Made by a program: the position numbers and the translations under genes. Below, piece after piece: positions 46,176-55,790 of a DNA stretch of 64,000 nucleotides; the stretch's first letter is position 1; every line of letters begins with the position of its first letter. This DNA is from Taxawa tesnikishii (nom. ined.) (taxonomy: Eukaryota; Ascomycota; Dothideomycetes; Dothideales): positions 1,054,001-1,118,000 of the forward strand of contig JAPDRO010000001.1 in NCBI GenBank assembly GCA_030247885.1. The letters run 5' to 3'. The notes beneath the pieces are model-generated. The model searched no databases. It was not told where the DNA came from and saw nothing but the letters and a program-made list of their open reading frames with translations.

Positions 46176-49100
46176 ATGAGTACAGAAAGTGCGCCCTCAT
46201 CGCCGGATCCGCTGGCGCCTTCGCCCGTTTCATCGCCTGTGAAGTTGAGACCGCTTGCCTCGCGATCTTCCAATATCATATCTTCACCCTCCAAGTCCAT
46301 CGTCTTCCAAACCGGCAATGGCGACGCCAAGAGTCCACTGCGCATACGTGTGACAGTTCAAGCAGAGCCAGAGATTGACCGCTCACCTATCCGGCAACGA
46401 ACAAGGACCACCAAAGTGCCACTCAAGGGTCCTTCGAGCTCATCCCCCGCCAAGAAGAGCGCCAGAAAGCCGTCCAAGCCTGCAACTCCGGGAATCGAGG
46501 GAGGCGCGCACCGGAAGCCTAAGCCCCGCAGGCTCAGAGGAACTCCAGTCAATGCTCGAGAGTCACGCTCAGACGAAGACCAGTCCGAACTTGACAACAG
46601 CTATTACATGTCAAGTGCCACCAGATCAGGCGACGAGCTACGATCCCTAGCTAGACGACTATCAACTGGGCGGAAACAAACAGAGTCGGCAAGCCCGCCT
46701 CTCCTGCCATTCCCGAACCTAACTCAGGGAACTGTTGCCGCCGATGACGCTCACCAGCTTTCGGTACAAAGACTACAAGACGAGAACATGTGGCGTGCTA
46801 TGATAAACAAGAGCGCCGAGGGAGCAGACTTGTTGAGCTTTGTCGAGCATGATGGTGCTGAGTACTCTCTCAGCGAAGAAGAGTCCGAAGAAGAAGATGC
46901 GATGCTCGGTGCCGAAGCGCCTGGGGATGCCACCGTCATGGAAAGTGAAGGCTTCAGTATTATATCTGTTGATTCTTTGCCTAGCAGCAGGCACAGCGCT
47001 GTATCGTCTCTGGCACCACTCACACATCAGTCTCAGCAAGGCGTGACGGAAGCTGGCGATCGCTCTTATGCAGATACGGGAGTCTCATTCATGCCGTCCT
47101 CTCCGCCTGTTTTGCTACCGAGACTTGTAACACCGCTCATCAACGATCGATCCCCAGTCTTTCCGGGTGCCCCAGAACCTGCTAGTATTCAACCGGACAA
47201 GATTGCGTCGCCCCTGCGACAAAGTACCGTCCTATCCAGTAGCGCTTTGCAGGATGCTCTCAGAAGCCCAGAACGCCCTGTTCCACCACCGCGACGGACA
47301 CCCCCACAGAACTCCATTTTCGGCGGGTTTGGATCAGGCACTAGGCGCAAACTTCAAGCCAGCTTACAGATTGGCGAGCACCTAGCTACGCCGCCTCCCG
47401 AGACGACGCAGGGCAAGGACGAAGATGCAAGGTCTCCTAAGGAAGACCTTCAAACCTCTGAAACCGTGGATCAATACGACTCCCTCTCCCTCACTATCCA
47501 TTACCGTTCTAAGTCCTTCACTCTTTTATTCCCCACCACCGCCACAATCACGGATCTCTCATCCACTATCGCTGCTGACCTCTCAATCCCCCGGAAAACC
47601 AGAAGTTCCTCATCTCATCCATGACGGGGCTCCAGAGACCGCCTTTCAAAGATCCGGGCCTTGCCCTTTCCAACTTGGCATCAAAAAGATCACACTTATG
47701 GGCAACGCAGACAGGACGCAATCTGCAGAGCATCGCTTGCCTACACCTGATGAACGAGAGCATTCAATATCCCACTCATCGTCTGTGAAAACCACTCGAG
47801 AGGTGCAGTATCCCAACCTTACGAAGCAACTAGAAGAGATGAACCTGCCCGCTTCGCAGTCCAACTATGACGCCATGAGCTGGATTCCTACTGGATTACC
47901 CAAGGTGGTATCCCAAAAGTGGGCAGCGCAGGATATTTCTACGGATCCCGCATCTCCGAACAAAAACAGAAGCCGAGACCCCCAAGGGCAGAATCAGACG
48001 GCTACTGAGCAAGACGACGGAGACATTTGGCAGGAAGAGGCCAGTCGGTCGATCGAGGAGGACCAACCAACACAGGAGTCTCTGCAGCCAGGAGACCTAT
48101 TCCTCGATGACCTGCCTGTCAAGCCACGCCGGAGCAAACTTCCCCGGACCTGGCGTAGAACTTCGGGCCATGATTTCCACTACAGTGACTCTCCTGAGCC
48201 CGAAGCATTGGAAATTCGCAAGTTAAGCGAGCCCACCACTGCCGAGTCTCGGATCGGTAGCGAAGCCATGACTCCAACGACGACGGAAGACGAACAGCGT
48301 CTCGATTGCAGCGATGATGGCTCAGAAGAAGAGATTAGGGAACACCCCAGCCAAACAAATAACCGAGTACTCAGTCCGTTTTCCGACAGTGGTGGCAGTG
48401 CTACCGATGTCGATGATACAGGATGTTTCTGGCAGTCAAACATGCCATCCGTCTGCGGCGGACGCGAGGAATCTGGGCTATGCAACGAGAATTTGGATGT
48501 CAAACGGCCGTCTCACAACGCTTTCACTGTCAGTTATCTGGAGGGTGGACTCGACAGCAGCCCGCTCCGAGATACTGTAATTGAAAGCAGTCCTGTCAAG
48601 CACAATCAAGCCATCAGAAGCCCAAACCTTCCAAGGAGCAGCAAAATCAGGACCAGTCCTTTGGCCAGCAGTAGTGTCAGACAAACCGAAGTAAAATCAC
48701 CTGGTGAAGTTAGCGACAGCCGTGTAACCTCCGACGCGAGGCAATTGCTGAACGGATTGAGTGCGCGACAGCCAGCTAGTGGTACCGTCAACCACTCCAG
48801 TGATAGATCAATTAGCGAAGTGGACACAAGCCACGAAAGCAGCGTCGCTTCTGACGCCAGGCAGCTAATGAACGAGTTAGCCGAGCAACAGCGACGCACC
48901 GTTGTCGAGATTCTGGCTTCAGAGGAAGAGCTTACCAGTGTTATGACTCCCTCCGAAGATGTGTGGGAGGAAGAGACAGAAAGGAGCTACGAGGAGAACC
49001 TCAATCGCAACTCGACAGTGCGCGTTGCTGTCAACTTCAACGATTCAACGTTGGACTCCTCCTTGCTTGTCCCAAAGAAAGCCTATTCACCGCTATTCGG

Positions 49101-49820
49101 CAACGTCCCAGACTCTCGCAGACCTCCAGCTTCCGCGCCTGCTGAGCCAGAACAAAGCTCTGGCATCTTCTCCCGCTTCACCTCCTTCTGGTCCACTGCC
49201 GCGAAACCAGCCAGCAAGCCCGCCGTCTTACTTGATGGTATCAGCGAAGCGTCAACCAGATCGTCAGACAAGTCATCGCCACTCATCCATGGCATCCCTG
49301 ACACGACGCTCCGGCTGCGTCGCAAGTACGGACTCCTACCAGATGTGTTCCCGTTCACGTACCGCCACGTCCGCACGCTGCACCGCATGATGAACTCCTC
49401 CCGCTTCCACGCGTTGACATGTATCATCCCGCGCAGCGGTCCGCTGCCGGCAGCCCTGGCGGCCCTGCCCGGCGCCAAGAAGACGAATTCCCTAGGCCAG
49501 GAATTCACATGGGACGAGCCGAGTCTGCAGGTCGTTGCGGGATTCATGAGTCTGCTCTTGCCGGCTGCGGAGCGCATGAGACTGGGAGAGGCTGGGGAAT
49601 GGGGCGACGAGCAGGCGCGCGCGTTCAAGGGGCTTGATTCCAGGGAAGGCACGGCGACGATATCGTGTACCCGAATAGGAAGGATACGGGGAAGATCGAG
49701 ATGATGTGGATCGCCAGTCTGTTGATCGATATCGTGTGGCGCGAAGAGAGGGCCGGGGCGGGTTGGAAGCCCGTAGGTGATGAGGAGGTGCTGCGGAAAG
49801 TGAACTGGGACGAGCTCTGA
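46176..49820 (+). CDS. Large disordered protein with internal ubiquitin-like domain
   Basis: About 1215 residues. The N-terminal 430 are Ser/Pro-rich with basic patches (SPAKKSARKPSKPATP). A ubiquitin-like domain follows: SLTIHYRSKSFTLLFPTTAT, then LSIPPENQKFLISS and a LASKKITLMGN end, similar to UBLs of fungal WLM/BAG-type proteins. A second disordered part has two copies of an SDARQL(L/M)N motif 43 residues apart. A conserved-looking C-terminus starts FPFTYRHVRTLHRMMNSSRF and ends VLRKVNWDEL. Three frame breaks: C5 at 47589-47593, A5 at 47683-47687, CC at 49640-49641, each solved by one base. It resembles what some fungal annotations call AT DNA-binding protein; I am unsure. One gene is favoured, but two are possible. 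Confidence 0.65.
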
Positions 49821-50412
49821 CGGGAGATTGGTTGGTCGTGTGCTTGTGATGCGCTGCTCGTATACTCTCTTGCTTATTGAGGCGTTAGCTGCGTTGGGAA
49901 TTGGGGTTCTCTCTTCGGATACGATTTTAGATAGTCCAAAAGCAGATGACTTTTGTTCTCCAATTCTTTGTTCCGTTACTGCGATCGGTCTCATGGGGTA
50001 TCACTCCCGACATGTTGTAAATGGCTCGCAATGTGCAGAGCCCGTGTCACTTACTGTAAGGTTGTGGGTGTACCAGGAGGACGTCCCACTGACGCTCAGA
50101 AATGACCCCACAGAGCCAACGCTGTCCTGACGGAACCGGGAGATGCAGTTCGTTGATACATTGAATTCTAACTCGGGACACAATCGACATTATACAATAG
50201 CTTCGGCCGACGATCAAGCTCCACTCAGGAGCTACCGCCTAACGCGTAAGAAATCCAGAATCTATATTTGCCCGCAGTGCCTTTTGGTGGGTATACGCGA
50301 AGAGTGACGTCCAACTCCTGAAACTTCCATGCGCTCCGTGCACAGTTAGCGAAACATTGTGACAAAAAGAAAACGAAACGACAAACGCCGGGAAGCATGA
50401 GAGAAAGTGCCG
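49821..50412. other. Convergent 3' region
   Basis: 592 bp between the ends of the UBL protein and the arylsulfotransferase-like gene. A 100-codon plus-strand frame at 49828-50130 has no ATG near its start and no recognised features. Confidence 0.5.
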
Positions 50413-52462
50413 TTACTCATCATCAAAAGACAACGTCCTCACACTGCTGTAGCCGCGCAAACTTCTGGCACGTTTCCGAACGCAAAAGTAGCGGTAGATC
50501 TTGCATAGCACGTAGAGGATGGCAATGTTGCAAACGAAGAGCGTGAGGAACTTCAGACTTGTGCTGGTTTTCTTAGCAACGTGCGGAGTGATGTGTACCA
50601 GGCCCTAAGACGTATCAGTACGCGCAATCACGCGTGCGAATGCGAATTGATGCTTACCGCAGTCCAGCCCATGTCTAACTCCCTTGAGACACCAAGCGCG
50701 ATACCCTTGTCGTCGACCGCCTTGATACGGAGGTAACGTTTGACTTGGCTTTCATCGAACTCGATTTCCGTCTCAAATCCATTCTTCTGGACTTCGGAGA
50801 TGTCCTGCCATTCTTCTTCGCCCAGCTCATAGTCTTTGGATTCCTGCAGAATCCAACTCCGCACTTCTGTTGCTCCGTTCCAGCTGGTATAAATGACACC
50901 ACCATCTTCAGAAAGGATCGCAGTGGGTGGTTCGGCCGGCTGTCCGATCCAGGGAAATTTGAACGCGCGGTAAGACTGTACGTCGCCACGTTCCCACGAG
51001 TAGTTGGTCGCAAAATGGGTGTCACAAAGTACCGTGCCATTCGCAGCATACTCGGTCCATACTGCGTTGTAGCCGTATCCCACCAGGATCTTGGGATCCT
51101 GACGCCTGCTGTATGGTGGCAAAACCTGCACCGAGCCTTGGCTGGAGGAAACAACTCCCAACGGGTTCTCGTACGATCGGACTAGACGGACGGTGTACTC
51201 ATCGGACGTTTGGGGTGTGGCTTCACGCTTCGATAAATCTGCCGTTCTTGACGTGTCCTCGGTGGAGACTTTAGGGTAAGTGACCTCCAGCAGAAGACCC
51301 CTCGAGATCGGGTTGGTGTACCGCTGATCCTCGGCGCTGTTGTCGAAAATGGTGACGAGCTGAGTGGTCTGCTCACTGTTGTCTTTGGATGCTTTGTTGG
51401 CCTTGACTTCATCTTTGAGCAACTGCGGGAATGTCTCCATCGAGTGAAACCGAGCATCATGCTGCCACGCGAAGTTGGTCGCGTTGCCACCGCTCAGATC
51501 CTTGAACGCATTTCGCTTTCCGCCGAGAACCCAGATGATCTCGCCAGTTCTGCCGTCAATGTATGTTACGGTGTGGGTATAGCGAGCCGAGATTAGATAG
51601 TTGCCCAGTTCGTCCTTCTCAACACTGTTGATGTGATACCAGTCAAAAGGGTCTTCCAGAGTTCCACCACCGCCGATGTCACGGTAAGTTTCGTTGAGGG
51701 CGTGCCAATCCGAGGCGCGCCATTCGAAAACCAGTTCCCCTTCTCCATGTCAATCTCTTGAAAGAGACAGTCCCAAATGTAGTTCGGGTCCTTCTCATCC
51801 TCGGCAAATTCGCGCAGTTCCGTAACGTCGAAGGGATAGATTTGATAGATTGTGATCAAAGCAGTACCAGCGGGCGTGATGAAGAGCTCGTGTAGGTCGG
51901 CGGATAGATTGTTCATGGCGGAAACTTTGAACGTCTCTTGGTACGAAGCATCCAGCTAATCACGGATTGTAAGCTTTTAGATCTTCACTTGTAGGAACGG
52001 AAAGGTTTCGCAGACTGCAATGCTGCAGGAAGCATAGCCCAAGCTGGGGGCGCCGTACCACGTGGTAGTCACCTGCTCCATGCCCTCTAACCCGATCATC
52101 GCCCACCCAATATGAAAGGTACTGTCCTCCCTGGTAATTTTGCACCTTGAAGTCGTAGGCCTGGCCACCCGTGCTCTTAACCCATACCAGATCCCCTTTA
52201 CTGTCCAAGATCATGGGTCCAGGATCGGAAATTGAATAGCCGCGCGGTGTAATAAAGGTATACCTGCCGTCGTGGCATTCGGGGAGTCGGTGAGTACGCG
52301 CAGTTGGGGAGATATCTGGCTGATTGTTTCATATGTCCGGAAGGGATAGTAGCCATAGTCTAGCTCGTATGCCTCAGTATCATTGGGATCAAAGTCTGGG
52401 CCGACCTCATCTGCGAAAACACATGTCGACAAGCTGAGGAGGAAGGGCAGGAGGAAGTGCAT
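50413..52462 (-). CDS. Arylsulfotransferase (ASST)-type secreted/membrane protein
   Basis: About 631 residues. Exons: 52462-52059, 51955-50658 and 50604-50413. A signal peptide (MHFLLPFLLSLSTCVFA) leads into a beta-propeller-like region with family marks YTFITPRGYSISDPGPMILD, GDLVW, FDWYHINSVEKDELGNYLIS, GEIIWVLGGKRN and FAWQHDARF, typical of fungal arylsulfotransferases. The last exon supplies a membrane helix (LKFLTLFVCNIAILYVL) and a basic cytosolic tail, so it is anchored. Two frame breaks: GG at 52263-52264 and G4 at 51737-51740 (minus-strand sense), each solved by one base; the second restores EKGELVFEWRASDWHAL. Whether fungal members transfer sulfate is not known. Confidence 0.85.
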
Positions 52463-52688
52463 GGATAGAGCGTGGAGTCTGCAGTGTCAACAGTCGCTGG
52501 TGGAACGTGAGGCGGTCGTAGGGCGCTCCTTGTGTATTGCAGATCATGCGTGAATGGCACGAGGCGACAGTGTAGGGAACGAGAGGGAAGTGGAGCCTAG
52601 GAAGACAGTGCAGCAGGTGGATCAGCACAGAGAAGGAATGTGGTGTATGTACAGGTGCAGGTGCAGCTGCAGCAATTGGTGGGATGGA

Positions 52689-52712
52689 TCTCTTGGTCTC
52701 TTGGTCTCTTGG
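52689..52712 (+). repeat. TCTCTTGG tandem repeat, three copies
   Basis: Three perfect 8 bp units upstream of the arylsulfotransferase-like gene, about 230 bp from its ATG on the other strand (read there as CCAAGAGA). Confidence 0.85.
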
Positions 52713-52790
52713 CCTGGTACGAAGTGGAAAGAAAGCTGGATGGGGAAGTAGGAAACACCAACCAGGTATGTAGTCTTACATGCTAGAAGT

Positions 52791-52820
52791 GGCATGGCAT
52801 GGCATGGCATGGCATGGCAG
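52791..52820 (+). repeat. GGCAT tandem repeat, five copies plus GGCAG
   Basis: Five perfect GGCAT pentamers in a row then GGCAG. A simple repeat about 330 bp upstream of the arylsulfotransferase-like gene. Confidence 0.9.
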
Positions 52821-53643
52821 GTGCGACGAACGCACGTTGCGTCACCACATCTGCGCGTCCCGGTCCTCTGTCGCAACACTGTGGCTTTGAGTCGCAATTA
52901 CCTCACCCTGGCATCGCTGCGTTGAGGGCTACCGGCGGACAATGTGGGTTTGGTGTTGAGCCTTGCTGCTTTCATTGCTGGCCGCGCGGACAAGCACAAG
53001 CGTGCCGCGTTGCTCCGTTCACTAGTGTGTGGTTTAAGAAAAACCGGGCAGAAGGCTTATGTGAATCTAAACACTTCAGACGTTGCCGATTTCCGGCTCG
53101 ACGCCGAGGAATGCCCTACTGCATCGTGCATGACAGCGACACAAAGTGGGATGCAGCTGCATGCCAATGTTGCTCGACTCAGGTGGTCGCTGGGCATTCG
53201 CTGGGCAGGCACAGGATAGAGGGGGGTATCGTCCACACGACGCGGTGGACATGGAGTAGAAACAAGAAACAAGCCATCTTGATCGCTCGAAGCACGGCTC
53301 GGCTTTGTCCGGCAAGTGTTCGCATGCCCTGCTTGAGTCATGCGAGCGTACGTACCTCTCAGCCACTTCCGTTCCCTGCGGCTGAACTCTACAACAGTAA
53401 AAGGAGACTTCTCTACTACGCTTCGTCGCGTTCAAATGCGCCTCCTCAGAGGCCTACGCAACCCTGCGACAACACGACACATTGCAACGTATAACGCTTC
53501 GGCACCGTTACGGACATGAGACACGTGTGAAGCCGGAAACGTGCAATGTCGGCGGGACTTCTGCGGCTTGCGCTGCAACAAACGAGTAGAATACAGTTGT
53601 TGGGAGAACGGACTTCTGTTGTTCATCTCTCATTTTGGAGTAC

Positions 53644-55230
53644 TCAGCCAGCAGACGTTGCTGTGGACGGCTGTCTCGCTTTTTGGCTCGTGCTTCCCTT
53701 CCTTCCACTGGCTACACCACTGGCTAGGAGCTCCAGCCTGCTCGCTTGCACTCTGTGCTTCTTCATCACTTGCACCCACTCGGGATCATCGCTTTCCTCA
53801 TCACTTTCCTTGTCCACCATCGAGTCTTCCTCCAGCAATGATAGCATCATGCCGAAGTCAGCTCCAAGCCTACCCAACGATCCTGCGCAATACAGCACTT
53901 GGGTCAATAGACTGTCCCTTGATGTGCGCTCCGTCACGTTCGGCATATAGACCAACAGTGTGTCCGTCAACATCTGGACAAGGCGTGGTGCGAACGTTGC
54001 GAGGGCTGACGGAGTCTGCTCTAATACATCCTCGTCCTTCCGGTTACTGTCCAAAGCACTCGATGTCTGCGTCGAAGCAGGCGCCAGTGACAGGGTGGAA
54101 TCCGCATTAGCTGAAACCGATCCTGGTACCGGCAATGCCGTAGGGAAGATGCTCTTGTACATGGATATGATCGCGAAACTTTGTTCGCGGAAGATCTCAA
54201 TGTAGCGCTTCAAGTAGCGTTCTGTCTGTGTGCCGCCTGTCCAACGTTCCTGCCGCTTGCCGTTTTGACCTTGATTCGATTCCAGCGTCCGCCGTCGTGC
54301 TGTTTCCTGGTCTGCAAGCTCCTTCAATGGTTCTAGGGCTTCGAGCATTCTCCGCAGCGTGTTCAGCCTACAGACCAGGAATGCAGCACCAAGAGCGCCC
54401 TCGCCGGTGCCATGTGCGAGAAAGTCTGTTGTCCTACCCGGCGTTGCTCTATTAGTGGGGTATCCCAGATGTGCTGGGCTGTAATGGTCAACGAGCTCCG
54501 GAGACACTCGTCTCAGCCAGCCGACCATTCTCATTGCAGAGGCGAGCTTCAAGTTCTGACTTTGCAACCCCGTGATAAGCACCGTAACAAGATTTTGCAC
54601 TTCCTCTTCTGCCTGCCTGCTGATATCTCCGACCAATTCCGAGCCCGGGTATAACGTGTTGAGCCTCTTGACATGGGCATGAAGATCCAGCGCCGACGCG
54701 TAGCCTATCGTAGAGGCTCCTCCACTGGTGTGTATATTTGTGGAAGAAGCACTTATTGCTGAAGACAAAAGCGTTGGAAGATCCAGGATATCCCCTATCC
54801 GATCCACATTTCGAGTCAGAAGCATGGCTCTTTTCCGTCTGTCCAGCACAGCGTTCTCTGTACTTCGATCGTATTTCTGCGCAAATCTCGACGCAGCGTT
54901 TTCCACGGTCGGTAAACCATCCTTGAGGTTCGAAGCTTGTGTGCCCAAAGACGGTAAGAGAGAGGAGAGATGCGCAAGATGGTCGCTGGCTGCAATCACG
55001 GAGCGATGGGAACGCTTGGAGAGAGCCTGAAGGGAGCGAAGCACAGAGTGAGTGGATTGAGCTAAAGACGCTGGTTCTGTAGTTGTGAGCGCCGAATGAG
55101 AGAGCGTAGTCAGGCGGTTGAGATAATTGCTCGTAGTAGAATCATCTGGGTAGGGTACTGGTGGCTGTGTTCTAGAAGGAGACGAGCTACCAAGATAAGG
55201 TGTCAGGAGCTCGTAGAGAGGGTCGGCCAT
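53644..55230 (-). CDS. COG8: Conserved oligomeric Golgi complex subunit 8
   Basis: A 528-residue single-exon gene. COG8 (Dor1) joins lobe B to lobe A through COG1 in the Golgi tether. Family blocks: MADPLYELLTPYLG, SNYLNRLTTLSHSAL, the central RKRAMLLTRNVDRIGDILDL, ASAMRMVGWLRRVSPEL, RTTDFLAHGTGEGALGAAFL, then YLKRYIEIFREQSFAIISMY KSIFP and APRLVQMLTDTLLVYMPNV. The C-terminus is acidic then basic. COG7 lies 19 kb upstream in the same window. Intact, with the start at the only in-frame ATG near 55230. Its ATG faces the UBE2O-like gene across 560 bp. Confidence 0.9.
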   Translation of the reverse strand: MADPLYELLTPYLGSSSPSRTQPPVPYPDDSTTSNYLNRLTTLSHSALTTTEPASLAQSTHSVLRSLQALSKRSHRSVIAASDHLAHLSSLLPSLGTQASNLKDGLPTVENAASRFAQKYDRSTENAVLDRRKRAMLLTRNVDRIGDILDLPTLLSSAISASSTNIHTSGGASTIGYASALDLHAHVKRLNTLYPGSELVGDISRQAEEEVQNLVTVLITGLQSQNLKLASAMRMVGWLRRVSPELVDHYSPAHLGYPTNRATPGRTTDFLAHGTGEGALGAAFLVCRLNTLRRMLEALEPLKELADQETARRRTLESNQGQNGKRQERWTGGTQTERYLKRYIEIFREQSFAIISMYKSIFPTALPVPGSVSANADSTLSLAPASTQTSSALDSNRKDEDVLEQTPSALATFAPRLVQMLTDTLLVYMPNVTERTSRDSLLTQVLYCAGSLGRLGADFGMMLSLLEEDSMVDKESDEESDDPEWVQVMKKHRVQASRLELLASGVASGRKGSTSQKARQPSTATSAG

Positions 55231-55790
55231 GATAAATGTCTCGCCTCATGCGCGTGCAAACATTATCCCGTAAGCTCAACGCGAACAGGACCCGAGCGCG
55301 GAACAATTGTCCTGAGAAGCACTCTGCGATTTGTATCTGATGCTGTCAAGGAGCGGGCGAAGCGCTGGGGAGGTTATGGATGCAGATCTGATAGTGGCCA
55401 TGTCCCTAACGTACCCACAATCCCATCAGATCTGCGATGAGCGATCCCACTTTCACATGTTTTATGCTCAGTTCAAACAAACGGAAGCCACTCCAACTGC
55501 GTCAGCGCTGCCACCACAACCGCCACTATACTTTTCTCTCTGCGACAACCGGACTCGCGTGGCTACCTAGCTGTGTACCTGGGCCAGGATCCGAGATCCC
55601 TGGAAGCGCCCGGCACTGGACACCGAACTCTGCATCTTACGATCTGCTTGCCAGAAACTTTTCTCGCCGTCCAAGACACAAAGAAGACTACTGTATCATC
55701 ACCGGAGACAGGCACCTGCGAAAGCGACAGGACTACCGTATTCCCTGTGGATACTCCAGCGCTACTTTCAAGGATTGTCCGTCACTTGCC
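55231..55790. promoter_or_regulatory. Divergent promoter, COG8 / UBE2O-like
   Basis: 560 bp shared by two divergent genes. The UBE2O frame is open upstream of its ATG to about 55437, but the family's usual N-terminus begins at 55791. No named site recognised. Confidence 0.45.

Larger units (their letters stand above)
52463..53643. other. 1.2 kb intergenic region with two tandem repeats
   Basis: Upstream region of the arylsulfotransferase-like gene and 3' region of COG8. Contains the TCTCTTGG and GGCAT repeats listed separately. A 231-codon plus-strand frame (52799-53494) is Cys/Arg-rich with no protein-like blocks and is rejected as a gene. Confidence 0.55.

Noticed and set aside
52799-53494. 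231-codon plus-strand frame starting in the GGCAT repeat
   Set aside because: Start lies in a simple repeat; Cys/Arg/His-rich with no hydrophobic or conserved blocks.
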